DNA from: Arenicola marina
Taxonomy: Eukaryota; Annelida; Polychaeta; Arenicolidae
Assembly (NCBI GenBank): GCA_964019135.1
Contig: OZ025248.1
Location: 45,253,670 to 45,317,669 of the forward strand
Direction: 5' to 3'
Length of the DNA: 64,000 bases
How positions within the stretch are numbered: the first letter of the stretch is position 1; the number at the start of each line of letters is the position of its first letter. Both the position numbers and the translations under genes were made by a program. The notes beneath the pieces are model-generated. The model saw only the letters and a program-made list of their open reading frames with translations. It did no database searches and was not told where the DNA came from. Shown in pieces: positions 9,480-19,630 of the stretch.

Positions 9480-10222
9480 TTATGTCTGACGGAGCAGACC
9501 GAAGATTGCCGATGGGTATAAAATCCCTGACACCACCGGTCGGCGTCGCGTTCGCCTCACCGCGGGATGGACAAACCCATCCAGGCTCTTTGCGCGGAGC
9601 GCCGACCGCGCACCGGAAGTCAGCGGCCGGTGACCCCGCACGCAGCGTGCGTCACGTGGTGCACGTGTCTCGTCATGCCCCAGACGTACCTCCGTCCGGT
9701 GACTTGACTTACGGTGATTCCGTCGGACGTCGATACAGGCGAAGCCAGCCCTCGGCGTCCAGGCTGCAGGCTGAGTCAGGCCACGTAGACCCGGACGGGG
9801 TGACTAGCCCAACAGCCATAGAAGCCATCGACAGCGGCTCGGCGACCGTGACCTCATCAAGCCAGCGCCCGAGCGCCGCGGAACTGATTACCGAACCACC
9901 TTCGACTACTTCCGGTCCGGATAATCTCCCCCCAGCCGCCATCCCATCTACGTCATCGGCCGTCAATCCGAGCCCCGCCGACTCGATCACCGAATCACCT
10001 TCGGCTACTTCCAGCCCGCATACCCTTCCGCCGCAAGCCGTCTCACCAGCCTCGCCGGCCGCCATGCCCAGCAGCGCTCCCTTGTGCGATAGTGGGCGCG
10101 CCTTTGACCTGGGATCCTTCCTTGGAGGGATGGTGTTTGTCGCGGGGTTGTCGGCGATCGGGTTGTTCTTGTACAAGAACTACCAATCGCGCCAGGAACA
10201 CCACTACTACCCTATATCTTGA
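9480..10222 (+). CDS. CD164/endolyn-like sialomucin, terminal exon A
   Basis: This is a partial gene: a last exon of about 246 codons ending in TGA at 10220-10222. Numbering from the ATG at 9482, residues 1-110 are basic, Pro-rich and unrecognised. Residues 111-200 are a Ser/Thr/Pro mucin stretch containing two imperfect 33-residue repeats (131-163, 164-196; about 17 identities). Cys202-Asp-Ser-Gly-Arg-Ala-Phe-Asp is the juxtamembrane signature of CD164-family sialomucins. Residues 212-231 form one transmembrane helix, and a short tail ends Tyr-Tyr-Pro-Ile-Ser, a YxxPhi sorting signal like that of endolyn. The expected product is a type I membrane protein of endosomes/lysosomes and the cell surface. 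No N-glycosylation sequon is present, unlike exon B. The acceptor at 9479 gives phase 1; a start at the ATG or an acceptor further inside the frame are alternatives. Codons are GC-rich relative to the flanks. Confidence 0.72.
9872..10069 (+). repeat. Two-copy 99-bp coding repeat in mucin region
   Basis: Residues 131-163 and 164-196 of exon A align without gaps over 33 residues with about 17 identities, sharing Ile-Thr-Glu, Pro-Ser-x-Thr-Ser-x-Pro and Leu-Pro-Pro. This is an old in-frame duplication of part of the mucin domain, a common way for mucin stems to lengthen. Confidence 0.75.
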
Positions 10223-11671
10223 TGGCCCCGCACAGCTCCCGCAAGCAAACCCAGCATCCTCTACGTGCCAAATCGAGTGTTACGTAATATTATCTGCCCT
10301 TTCCCGTTCTGATCATCTGTACTTTGTATGTGAGTTTCGCCTTTGGTCGAGTTTGGTCTTTAAATGAGACGACGGTCCTGATACTTGTGATTATTAGAGA
10401 GTGTAAGACTGTGTATATACCAGAGGCTTCTCGCTACGCAGTATGTTCATTGCACCTTTGTCACTGCAGTCGTTATTGCAGCTGCTCGGCAAAGTGAGTC
10501 AAAACTATTGTAAACTTTGTGATATAATGCCCGTATTAGGAAACGTCTTCTATTTGACAAATCTGTGTATGCCAATGCTGAGTCGTATTCCTGATGTGCA
10601 CAGATCATATGTATTATCCTAAACTAGAATCCTTCTTTCCCTACTTTCCCTTGAACACGTACTGGGAGGCTCAGGGATAATTCATATGTTGTCGCGACAA
10701 CGAAATGACGACTTAGGCATCAGGTCGATGACGAGTAAGAGAGTATGAGAGAGACCACGTGCAGCAATTATCACATTTGTGTACTGTGCATAAAAAATAG
10801 CTTGAGTGCTATTATGCCGACAGATTTCTTTGCCAGTTGTACCCTGTGTTCCCGAAGATGGTCTAAAACTTTTTGTTTTGTGTCCAACCTGTGGATGCTA
10901 CGTAAATGCTCATATATATATAGAACCTTTCATTCAATGTTTCATATACATATTATCATCGTTGTGTTGTGCTGGGTACATTTTAGGTGCACACCCTCAT
11001 TACTAGACGTGTATAAGTTCATCAGGTGCTCGCCTTGTGGTTTGTTGTCATTGACGACATTGCCGGTGCAGATCAAGTTATGATGCTTCGCTGACTTGCA
11101 GATATGTTCGTTGGCTTAGCAGATCCGTGATCGATGCTTGTTCCTAGACATATAAACTTCAAGTGACGCAGCATCTCGCCGGCACACCTGTCAGAGTGGT
11201 ACACTCTCGGCCGCCAGGTGTCGTACGAGATGTCGTAAAAGCCCATATCACAACAGTTGTTTAGTCTAACGCCTTAAACCTGTTCTGTTTATTTTATGTC
11301 ACCACTTGGTTAAACTACGCGTTGCCCATCGATAACTTGTTCATGATGTATGTTTATCTTAATTAATTATTTTTATTTATTTATTTCGTGCCTACGCATA
11401 TACATCGGAATTTCGGTGCCTGGTATATCTCTGAGGCGAATAATGATAGATGTCCCAACGTCATAGCTCGGTATATGTAAGAATCGTCTCCTACTAGGGA
11501 GTAGAAAGTCGGGATATATTTGAGAGATGGAGACCACCAGTAGGTATCTGAAGGTGGCATTTGGAAAGGCGACGTCGTCGTTGTCATTATGATATAGAGC
11601 CTTCATCTATCCGTTGCGTCCCTTGGTTTTTGTGTCTCGTGCAATCTGCGGTCCGACAATGACACTGGAAG
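10223..11671. other. 3'UTR/intron of exon A; nothing further recognised
   Basis: The 3' untranslated region of exon A probably starts here, but I found no AATAAA or ATTAAA in this stretch, so its end is unknown. Short frames (10745-11083 +, 11373-11606 -) have no recognisable features. The last part (11600-11670) leads into the 49-bp array. Confidence 0.5.
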
Positions 11672-14600
11672 CTGCAGAGTCTGCGCCACCACTGACATGG
11701 ACTAACGGCCTGGCGGGCTGCTGCAGAGTCTGCGCCACCACTGACATGGACTAACGGCCTGGCGGGCTGCTGCAGAGTCTGCGCCACCACTGACATGGAC
11801 TAACGGCCTGGCGGGCTGCTGCAGAGTCTGCGCCACCACTGACATGGACTAACGGCCTGGCGGGCTGCTGCGGAGTCTGCGCCACCACTGACATGGACTA
11901 ACGGCCTGGCGGGCTGCTGCAGAGTCTGCGCCACCACTGACATGGACTAACTGCCTGGCGGGCTGCTGCGGAGTCTGCGCCACCACTGACATGGACTAAC
12001 GGCCTGGCGGGCTGCTGCAGAGTCTGCGCCACCACTGACATGGACTAACGGCCTGGCGGGCTGCTGCGGAGTCTGCGCCACCACTGACATGGACTAACGG
12101 CCTGGCGGGCTGCTGCAGAGTCTGCGCCACCACTGACATGGACTAACTGCCTGGCGGGCTGCTGCGGAGTCTGCGCCACCACTGACATGGACTAACGGCC
12201 TGGCGGGCTGCTGCAGAGTCTGCGTCACCACTGACATGGACTAACGGCCTGGCGGGCTGCTGCAGAGTCTGCGCCACCACTGACATGGACTAACGGCCTG
12301 GCGGGCTGCTGCAGAGTCTGCGCCACCACTGACATGGACTAACGGCCTGGCGGGCTGCTGCAGAGTCTGCGCCACCACTGACATGGACTAACGGCCTGGC
12401 GGGCTGCTGCAGAGTCTGCGCCACCACTGACATGGACTAACGGCCTGGCGGGCTGCTGCAGAGTCTGCGCCACCACTGACATGGACTAACGGCCTGGCGG
12501 GCTGCTGCAGAGTCTGCGCCACCACTGACATGGACTAACGGCCTGGCGGGCTGCTGCAGAGTCTGCGCCACCACTGACATGGACTAACGGCCTGGCGGGC
12601 TGCTGCAGAGTCTGCGCCACCACTGACATGGACTAACGGCCTGGCGGGCTGCTGCAGAGTCTGCGCCACCACTGACATGGACTAACGGCCTGGCGGGCTG
12701 CTGCAGAGTCTGCGCCACCACTGACATGGACTAACGGCCTGGCGGGCTGCTGCAGAGTCTGCGCCACCACTGACATGGACTAACGGCCTGGCGGGCTGCT
12801 GCAGAGTCTGCGCCACCACTGACATGGACTAACGGCCTGGCGGGCTGCTGCAGAGTCTGCGCCACCACTGACATGGACTAACGGCCTGGCGGGCTGCTGC
12901 AGAGTCTGCGCCACCACTGACATGGACTAACGGCCTGGCGGGCTGCTGCAGAGTCTGCGCCACCACTGACATGGACTAACGGCCTGGCGGGCTGCTGCAG
13001 AGTCTGCGCCACCACTGACATGGACTAACGGCCTGGCGGGCTGCTGCAGAGTCTGCGCCACCACTGACATGGACTAACGGCCTGGCGGGCTGCTGCAGAG
13101 TCTGCGCCACCACTGACATGGACTAACGGCCTGGCGGGCTGCTGCAGAGTCTGCGCCACCACTGACATGGACTAACGGCCTGGCGGGCTGCTGCAGAGTC
13201 TGCGCCACCACTGACATGGACTAACGGCCTGGCGGGCTGCTGCAGAGTCTGCGCCACCACTGACATGGACTAACGGCCTGGCGGGCTGCTGCAGAGTCTG
13301 CGCCACCACTGACATGGACTAACGGCCTGGCGGGCTGCTGCAGAGTCTGCGCCACCACTGACATGGACTAACGGCCTGGCGGGCTGCTGCAGAGTCTGCG
13401 CCACCACTGACATGGACTAACGGCCTGGCGGGCTGCTGCAGAGTCTGCGCCACCACTGACATGGACTAACGGCCTGGCGGGCTGCTGCAGAGTCTGCGCC
13501 ACCACTGACATGGACTAACGGCCTGGCGGGCTGCTGCAGAGTCTGCGCCACCACTGACATGGACTAACGGCCTGGCGGGCTGCTGCAGAGTCTGCGCCAC
13601 CACTGACATGGACTAACGGCCTGGCGGGCTGCTGCAGAGTCTGCGCCACCACTGACATGGACTAACGGCCTGGCGGGCTGCTGCAGAGTCTGCGCCACCA
13701 CTGACATGGACTAACGGCCTGGCGGGCTGCTGCAGAGTCTGCGCCACCACTGACATGGACTAACGGCCTGGCGGGCTGCTGCAGAGTCTGCGCCACCACT
13801 GACATGGACTAACGGCCTGGCGGGCTGCTGCAGAGTCTGCGCCACCACTGACATGGACTAACGGCCTGGCGGGCTGCTGCAGAGTCTGCGCCACCACTGA
13901 CATGGACTAACGGCCTGGCGGGCTGCTGCAGAGTCTGCGCCACCACTGACATGGACTAACGGCCTGGCGGGCTGCTGCAGAGTCTGCGCCACCACTGACA
14001 TGGACTAACGGCCTGGCGGGCTGCTGCAGAGTCTGCGCCACCACTGACATGGACTAACGGCCTGGCGGGCTGCTGCAGAGTCTGCGCCACCACTGACATG
14101 GACTAACGGCCTGGCGGGCTGCTGCAGAGTCTGCGCCACCACTGACATGGACTAACGGCCTGGCGGGCTGCTGCAGAGTCTGCGCCACCACTGACATGGA
14201 CTAACGGCCTGGCGGGCTGCTGCAGAGTCTGCGCCACCACTGACATGGACTAACGGCCTGGCGGGCTGCTGCAGAGTCTGCGCCACCACTGACATGGACT
14301 AACGGCCTGGCGGGCTGCTGCAGAGTCTGCGCCACCACTGACATGGACTAACGGCCTGGCGGGCTGCTGCAGAGTCTGCGCCACCACTGACATGGACTAA
14401 CGGCCTGGCGGGCTGCTGCAGAGTCTGCGCCACCACTGACATGGACTAACGGCCTGGCGGGCTGCTGCAGAGTCTGCGCCACCACTGACATGGACTAACG
14501 GCCTGGCGGGCTGCTGCAGAGTCTGCGCCACCACTGACATGGACTAACGGCCTGGCGGGCTGCTGCAGAGTCTGCGCCACCACTGACATGGACTAACGGC

Positions 14601-15826
14601 CTGGCGGGCTGCTGCAGAGTCTGCGCCACCACTGACATGGACTAACGGCCTGGCGGGCTGCTGCAGAGTCTGCGCCACCACTGACATGGACTAACGGCCT
14701 GGCGGGCTGCTGCAGAGTCTGCGCCACCACTGACATGGACTAACGGCCTGGCGGGCTGCTGCAGAGTCTGCGCCACCACTGACATGGACTAACGGCCTGG
14801 CGGGCTGCTGCAGAGTCTGCGCCACCACTGACATGGACTAACGGCCTGGCGGGCTGCTGCAGAGTCTGCGCCACCACTGACATGGACTAACGGCCTGGCG
14901 GGCTGCTGCAGAGTCTGCGCCACCACTGACATGGACTAACGGCCTGGCGGGCTGCTGCAGAGTCTGCGCCACCACTGACATGGACTAACGGCCTGGCGGG
15001 CTGCTGCAGAGTCTGCGCCACCACTGACATGGACTAACGGCCTGGCGGGCTGCTGCAGAGTCTGCGCCACCACTGACATGGACTAACGGCCTGGCGGGCT
15101 GCTGCAGAGTCTGCGCCACCACTGACATGGACTAACGGCCTGGCGGGCTGCTGCAGAGTCTGCGCCACCACTGACATGGACTAACGGCCTGGCGGGCTGC
15201 TGCAGAGTCTGCGCCACCACTGACATGGACTAACGGCCTGGCGGGCTGCTGCGGAGTCTGCGCCACCACTGACATGGACTAACGGCCTGGCGGGCTGCTG
15301 CAGAGTCTGCGCCACCACTGACATGGACTAACGGCCTGGCGGGCTGCTGCGGAGTCTGCGCCACCACTGACATGGACTAACGGCCTGGCGGGCTGCTGCA
15401 GAGTCTGCGCCACCACTGACATGGACTAACGGCCTGGCGGGCTGCTGCAGAGTCTGCGCCACCACTGACATGGACTAACGGCCTGGCGGGCTGCTGCAGA
15501 GTCTGCGCCACCACTGACATGGACTAACGGCCTGGCGGGCTGCTGCAGAGTCTGCGCCACCACTGACATGGAATAACGGCCTGGCGGGCTGCTGCAGAGT
15601 CTGCGCCACCACTGACATGGACTAACGGCCTGGCGGGCTGCTGCAGAGTCTGCGCCACCACTGACATGGACTAACGGCCTGGCGGGCTGCTGCAGAGTCT
15701 GCGCCACCACTGACATGGACTAACGGCCTGGCGGGCTGCTGCAGAGTCTGCGCCACCACTGACATGGACTAACGGCCTGGCGGGCTGCTGCAGAGTCTGC
15801 GCCACCACTGACATGGACTAACGCCC
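11672..15826. repeat. 49-bp minisatellite (about 85 copies)
   Basis: A tandem array of a 49-bp unit opening CTGCAGAGTCTGCGCC, then ACCACTGACATGGACTAA, then CGGCCTGGCGGGCTG. The period was checked at 11672 and 11721. Every standard unit has a CTGCAG hexamer and an 11-bp palindrome-like core GCAGA-G-TCTGC. The first units and the last dozen carry point variants. About 60 consecutive units between 12225 and 15250 look invariant. CTGCGGAG variants fall at 11871, 11969, 12067 and 12165 and again at 15252 and 15350, always 98 bp apart, which shows dimeric higher-order units at both flanks. The array lies between the two CD164-type terminal exons. It is non-coding. Confidence 0.98.
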
Positions 15827-16230
15827 TGCCCGCTTGTGCCTTTGTTTTTATTATCATTAGCATTAGAAGCTCAACGCCGAGGATGGCTTGGGGTGAGAAG
15901 CGTATCGGTATACAGGGTCAAGGGTGCTAGCTTAACGGAAATGACGTCATATCACATGAGGCATGTCTGGATGCTTCTAAATCTCCGGTTACTGTAACAT
16001 ATCGAAGTGCCTTGTGGGGTAGATACTGACTGGTAGAAGCTTGTCAGCTCTCAGGTAAAGTGGTTTTGGGCGCCGTTTTTTTGGTTGATACTCTACTCAA
16101 TCTTCAATATTGTGGTAGTAGTTCTCAACTATTCCGTGTCATCCCATCTGGTGTCTTTGGTTGAAAAAATAAATAGGATACTCCCAGCTCGATATGTTAA
16201 TGGCTTTACTGTTAACTTGTTTGCCCATAT
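15827..16230. other. Unique non-coding DNA
   Basis: No recognisable gene or repeat. A CAG-GTAAAG donor-like site at about 16053 has no convincing acceptor upstream. Confidence 0.5.
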
Positions 16231-16231
16231 C

Positions 16232-16410
16232 TGCCACTGAGATGGGGAGTATCCGAGGCTCAGGTGGTAGTGCGCTGAGCTTATGGTCCACTGACCCGCC
16301 CGCGCGGGAGGTCCCCCCCCCACTCCCCCTCACATTCCAGCTCTCTGGTAGACTGACCTAGCTACAGACACGCAGGTCACGAGTTCGCGCCATGTTTGCC
16401 TCCCAAATCG
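16232..16410 (+). mobile_element. Possible second type of tRNA-derived SINE
   Basis: The text GAGGCTCAGGTGGTAGTGCGC resembles a tRNA A box and D arm. About 110 bp downstream, CACGAGTTCGCGCC resembles a B box (GGTTCGANNCC). The spacer is much longer than in a tRNA and carries C-rich runs (9 C at 16313-16321), so this is not a functional tRNA gene. The head differs from the SINE family at 19.6 and 21.2 kb. I see no clear target-site duplication. Recognition rests on two short boxes. Confidence 0.35.
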
Positions 16411-16939
16411 AATTCTTAATATCGCGCGGCTGCATCATATAGGGAGGGTATAAATAAATGCAGAAGTTAATTGATTAATTAATTAATAAATTAAAGTAAG
16501 CTTTAACGACAGCGTGCCGACATCGATTTAACGCCAATATGGAACCTCGCGAAGTAAAATCGGAATGCGCGCTTCACACCTACCGTGAGTCTCGTTATAC
16601 GAGATCGCACGGGTGAAAAGCCGGTGGTAGGACTATTGGCCTAATGCAGCGATGGTAGTTTGGGCGACAGTTGCCTTCATGAGCGATCACGTTGAAAGAG
16701 CCGGTGTCTGCTGATATGGCGTGAACTACACGGAAGTGAAATTACACAAAACATCCGTGAACAAACTAGTACTTGTTTTATAACCTGTAGTCCTTATAGT
16801 ACCCTACAGCTTTCTATGCTATGGTGCAACACATGAGGGACTGCACCTATTGGGCTTTAGAATAGTGAACTCCGAGGTTAATTTATATGCAGGAAGATGT
16901 GACAAATCCTGATGTGTGTGTGTGTGTGTATATGTATGT
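16411..16939. other. Unique DNA with short TTAAT-rich tract
   Basis: This is intron sequence upstream of exon B. A TTAATTGATTAATTAATTAA tract lies near 16467-16495 and a (TG)n/TATG tract at 16914-16940. No open frame of interest. Confidence 0.5.
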
Positions 16940-16940
16940 A

Positions 16941-16974
16941 TGACGGTCTGGTGTTGTCTTCTCCTCGCCTACAG
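16941..16974 (+). promoter_or_regulatory. 3' splice site of exon 16975
   Basis: GTGTTGTCTTCTCCTCGCCT followed by ACAG (16971-16974) is a strong pyrimidine tract and acceptor. It lies immediately upstream of the open mucin frame and gives a phase 1 junction (first full codon at 16977), the same phase as exon 9480. Confidence 0.75.
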
Positions 16975-17369
16975 AATCTCCGAACACCACGACGGCCAGC
17001 CCTGCCAACGTTACCAGCCCTGCCAACGTTACCAGCCCTGCCAACGTTACCAGCCCTGCCAACGTTACCAGCCCTGCCAACGTTACCAGCCCTGCCAACG
17101 TTACCAGCCCTGCCATCATTGCCAGCACTGTCAGCACTACCAGCACCTTCAACAGCAGTAGCACGACTGATGTCCCAGCTGGCCAGACGACGACCCAGCC
17201 GCCTGCCATGACCACCACCGAGCAGGCGCCCTGCCCGGACTCCGGCCGTGCCTTCGACGCCGCCTCCTTCTTCGGGGGCATCGTCCTGTGCGGAGGCATC
17301 CTCGGCATCATCTTCTTCGCCTGCAAGTTCTACAAGTCCCGCGCCGAGAACCGCTACCAGCAGATGTAG
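16975..17369 (+). CDS. CD164/endolyn-like sialomucin, terminal exon B
   Basis: This is a last exon of 130 full codons (16977-17366) plus a split first codon, ending in TAG at 17367-17369. It has no early ATG and must be spliced. Residues 8-43 are six perfect Ser-Pro-Ala-Asn-Val-Thr repeats. With Asn3-Thr-Thr and Asn59-Ser-Ser this gives eight N-glycosylation sequons in a Ser/Thr/Pro-rich stem. Cys86-Pro-Asp-Ser-Gly-Arg-Ala-Phe-Asp-Ala-Ala-Ser-Phe is the CD164-family juxtamembrane signature. Residues 96-115 form the transmembrane helix, and the tail Lys-Phe-Tyr-Lys-Ser...Asn-Arg-Tyr-Gln-Gln-Met ends in a YxxPhi signal at the extreme C-terminus, matching the position of YHTL in vertebrate endolyn. 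The expected product is a type I sialomucin cycling between the surface and lysosomes. The amino-terminal exons are not in view. It is better conserved than exon A. Confidence 0.88.
17007..17114 (+). repeat. 18-bp coding minisatellite (6 copies)
   Basis: Six perfect 18-bp copies of AGCCCTGCCAACGTTACC inside exon B, each encoding Ser-Pro-Ala-Asn-Val-Thr. Identity is complete at the nucleotide level, including synonymous positions, so the expansion is recent. Each unit adds one N-glycosylation site and potential O-glycosylation sites without shifting the frame. Confidence 0.95.
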
Positions 17370-19259
17370 GAGGGGAGGTAGGGAGGGCGAGGGGGGGGGG
17401 GGGTTCAGCCAGGCGGGCAGACCGACAGCCATGCGGGTGTCATCACTCGCTGACGCACTGTTGAGGCGCACGTGAGTGACCCTGGCATCCGGTGTAAGCA
17501 AATGATCTTTTTTTGTCTCCACACAGGGGGCAGCACTTTGGAAAACCAATGCGGGCGTTGTGGTGTGGGTGATGTGAGGTCAGGCGAGTCGAAGGTTGAT
17601 AGCTTCTCACAAGCCTCGTAGCCTCATACGCCCGGCATTTGCGTCAACTGTTAACATTAACATTTTTAGAAATCACACTATTTTTGTGCTTCAATTTAAT
17701 AATATAACGGATGTTTCCAACCCTTACCGACAGCAGTAACGGATATGTTTGTGTCTCAATCAAATCCACGTGGCGTAACATGTCGTTATGTCTCATAGGA
17801 ACGTGCACCTTCTCAGTTCATACTATGCAGCACGATGTGTTATCCAAGATGTTTCTGTCGTGTACCAAGGTTACCTCGACTTGGTTGGTGTTCCCTGTAA
17901 GTATACCTCCTGTCATTGCCTGGAGTGGGTCCTGTCACTGTCGCCACACTGATCATAGCAAAATGTTGAGCATGTTGCTACTTTTTATCCCTCGACTTAT
18001 TATCTATTACTGGAAGGCAGGTGCAATTACATGTCTTGTCCTCCTGAAAGAAGAACGACGCAATATCCTTGTGTAAGACCCTGTAAACTATTGTGTGAAT
18101 TCGCAGTGTGTGTCACACATTTGTAATTCGTTACCGAGGGTTAACCTGGCTTGTAATGTATGAGGAATTTGTCAATACGTTTGTAATAAGTTTTTGCTGT
18201 GGTTACTCGAGTTGTAATGTGTGAGGAATGTGTTTGTTATATGTTTGAAGGGATAGGAGGGAAGGGGGTAGGGGGATGGTTGGTTTAACAAGGCCATTTT
18301 CTGACGCTACGAGGAAACCTCTTGCTTGATATGCCTTGCTGGCCACGTGTTTCTGATTAATGCCCTTGTTTCGTCGCCACCCCGACGACTAACAGAGTTA
18401 GTAAGTCCCGGTGGGCAGTGCTCTATTGAGAAATGACGTTTCAAACAAAAGACTTGCTCATTCCGAGTATCAGTGCCTTAACTATTCCATTGTTCACGTT
18501 GTCGTTGTGAAGGGCCCCTCGTTTCCGGCCGTTACTATGGTGATAAAGTTTTGTTGTTGTTTATCGTTGGAGAGTGAGTGAGTCCTAGTTCTGCTGTTAC
18601 CCGAAGTGGAATCACACGGGGTTCACATCGAACATAACATAATGGTATAGATGGATGTCTTCCAGATGCCCTACTGCCAAGGCCTGTGCACAAACATGGC
18701 CAAAAACACAAATCCATCCTTTCCGCCGTCTCTATTTTTGTAGACACCGCGTTAATTGGTCATATGCGATGTCGTCTGTGAAGATCCTCTTCGTTTTCTT
18801 GTCTCGTTAGTCAAGGTTGTGATTTATTCCATTCTTAGGAACATTCCGTTTGACGAATTTGTTAACTCTTGTCTAGAGTATAGTCGTGACTTAGCATTAG
18901 ACCGCTTAGAACAGTGCTGATATGTGTAGATTGTGTTCGGTCTACCGCTCAATGATTCCATTGCCAGGTGGCACATGGCGCTTAAGACATTACGCCTTCG
19001 AGGCATTTGATAAGAGTATGACTAGTGAGGGAACGGGTGGAGGGAAAGTTTGTGTTGTGGGGTTGCCATTGTAACCGCTTTCGCTGTGTAGGAAAATAAT
19101 AATACTCAACATTCTGTAGTCACTTTATAAAAATATATATTAAATATATATTACATTATTCAAGTGTGATGTGCTATATATCAATATTCAGCACATCAGT
19201 AGATTGCTATGTTAGGACTTGGTGAGTGTTCAAGTCTTGTCTTCAGTGAGTTGTATGTT
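17370..19259. other. 3'UTR of exon B and downstream non-coding DNA
   Basis: The 3' untranslated region starts after TAG with a G-rich stretch including 13 consecutive G (17391-17403). I found no AATAAA nearby; the first ATTAAA is at 19139-19144, so the polyadenylation site is uncertain. Around 18145-18240 a segment of about 61 bp containing TTGTAATGT(A/G)TGAGGAAT is duplicated imperfectly. The frames at 17711-18076 (+), 18535-18747 (-) and 18824-19006 (-) have no recognisable domain. Confidence 0.5.
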
Positions 19260-19261
19260 CT

Positions 19262-19375
19262 CAATAAGTACTATACTATACTATATTTGACTATACTATA
19301 ATATATTGTACTATACTATAATATACTATAATATACTAATACTATACTAATACTATACTAATACTATACTATATG
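19262..19375. repeat. ACTAT-type simple repeat
   Basis: About 110 bp built from ACTAT, ACTATAAT and ACTAATACTAT words in tandem, ending before ATATGAAG. This is a low-complexity satellite with no other content. Confidence 0.9.
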
Positions 19376-19619
19376 AAGATATTGGGTTGCCCCGTGTGGG
19401 TGTGAAAAAACACAACCCTTCCGCCAAATTATGACGTAGCTAATCTTCCCTTGGTTCAGTGATGACGTGTCTGCGTAACGATATCGTGACGTCATGACGT
19501 CGGGTGTGCAATGTTTGGCGTATTCTTCGGATCTGATTATTGTTTTAATGAGGACTTCGATGCTTAATAACCCTCCAGTGAGGATACATCGCATTAGCAT
19601 ACTTTACCACGTCCCAACT
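19376..19619. other. Unique DNA before SINE copy 1
   Basis: Nothing recognisable. It contains several TGACGTCA-like words (19487-19500), which could be chance. Confidence 0.4.
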
Positions 19620-19630
19620 CCTATATCTTC

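Noticed and set aside
10745..11083. 112-codon + strand frame rich in Cys, Ile and Phe
   Set aside because: No signal peptide, domain or codon bias resembling the nearby exons. It lies in AT-rich DNA and overlaps another frame, so it is most likely chance.
11587..15716. Minus-strand frames of 69 and 96 codons in the 49-bp array
   Set aside because: 49 is not divisible by three. The frames persist only for a few units and repeat the same peptide in rotated phase.
412..15826. CRISPR-like reading of the regular repeat arrays
   Set aside because: The repeats are directly adjacent with no unique spacers, there are no cas genes, and the context is eukaryotic.
16036..16060. Possible microexon ending at CAG-GTAAAG (about 16053)
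   Set aside because: There is no pyrimidine tract before the upstream AG, and the donor is weaker than at the 3634 and 5428 microexons.
17711..18076. 121-codon + strand frame downstream of exon B
   Set aside because: It lies in the probable 3' untranslated region with no recognisable domain, and its composition is like the surrounding non-coding DNA.
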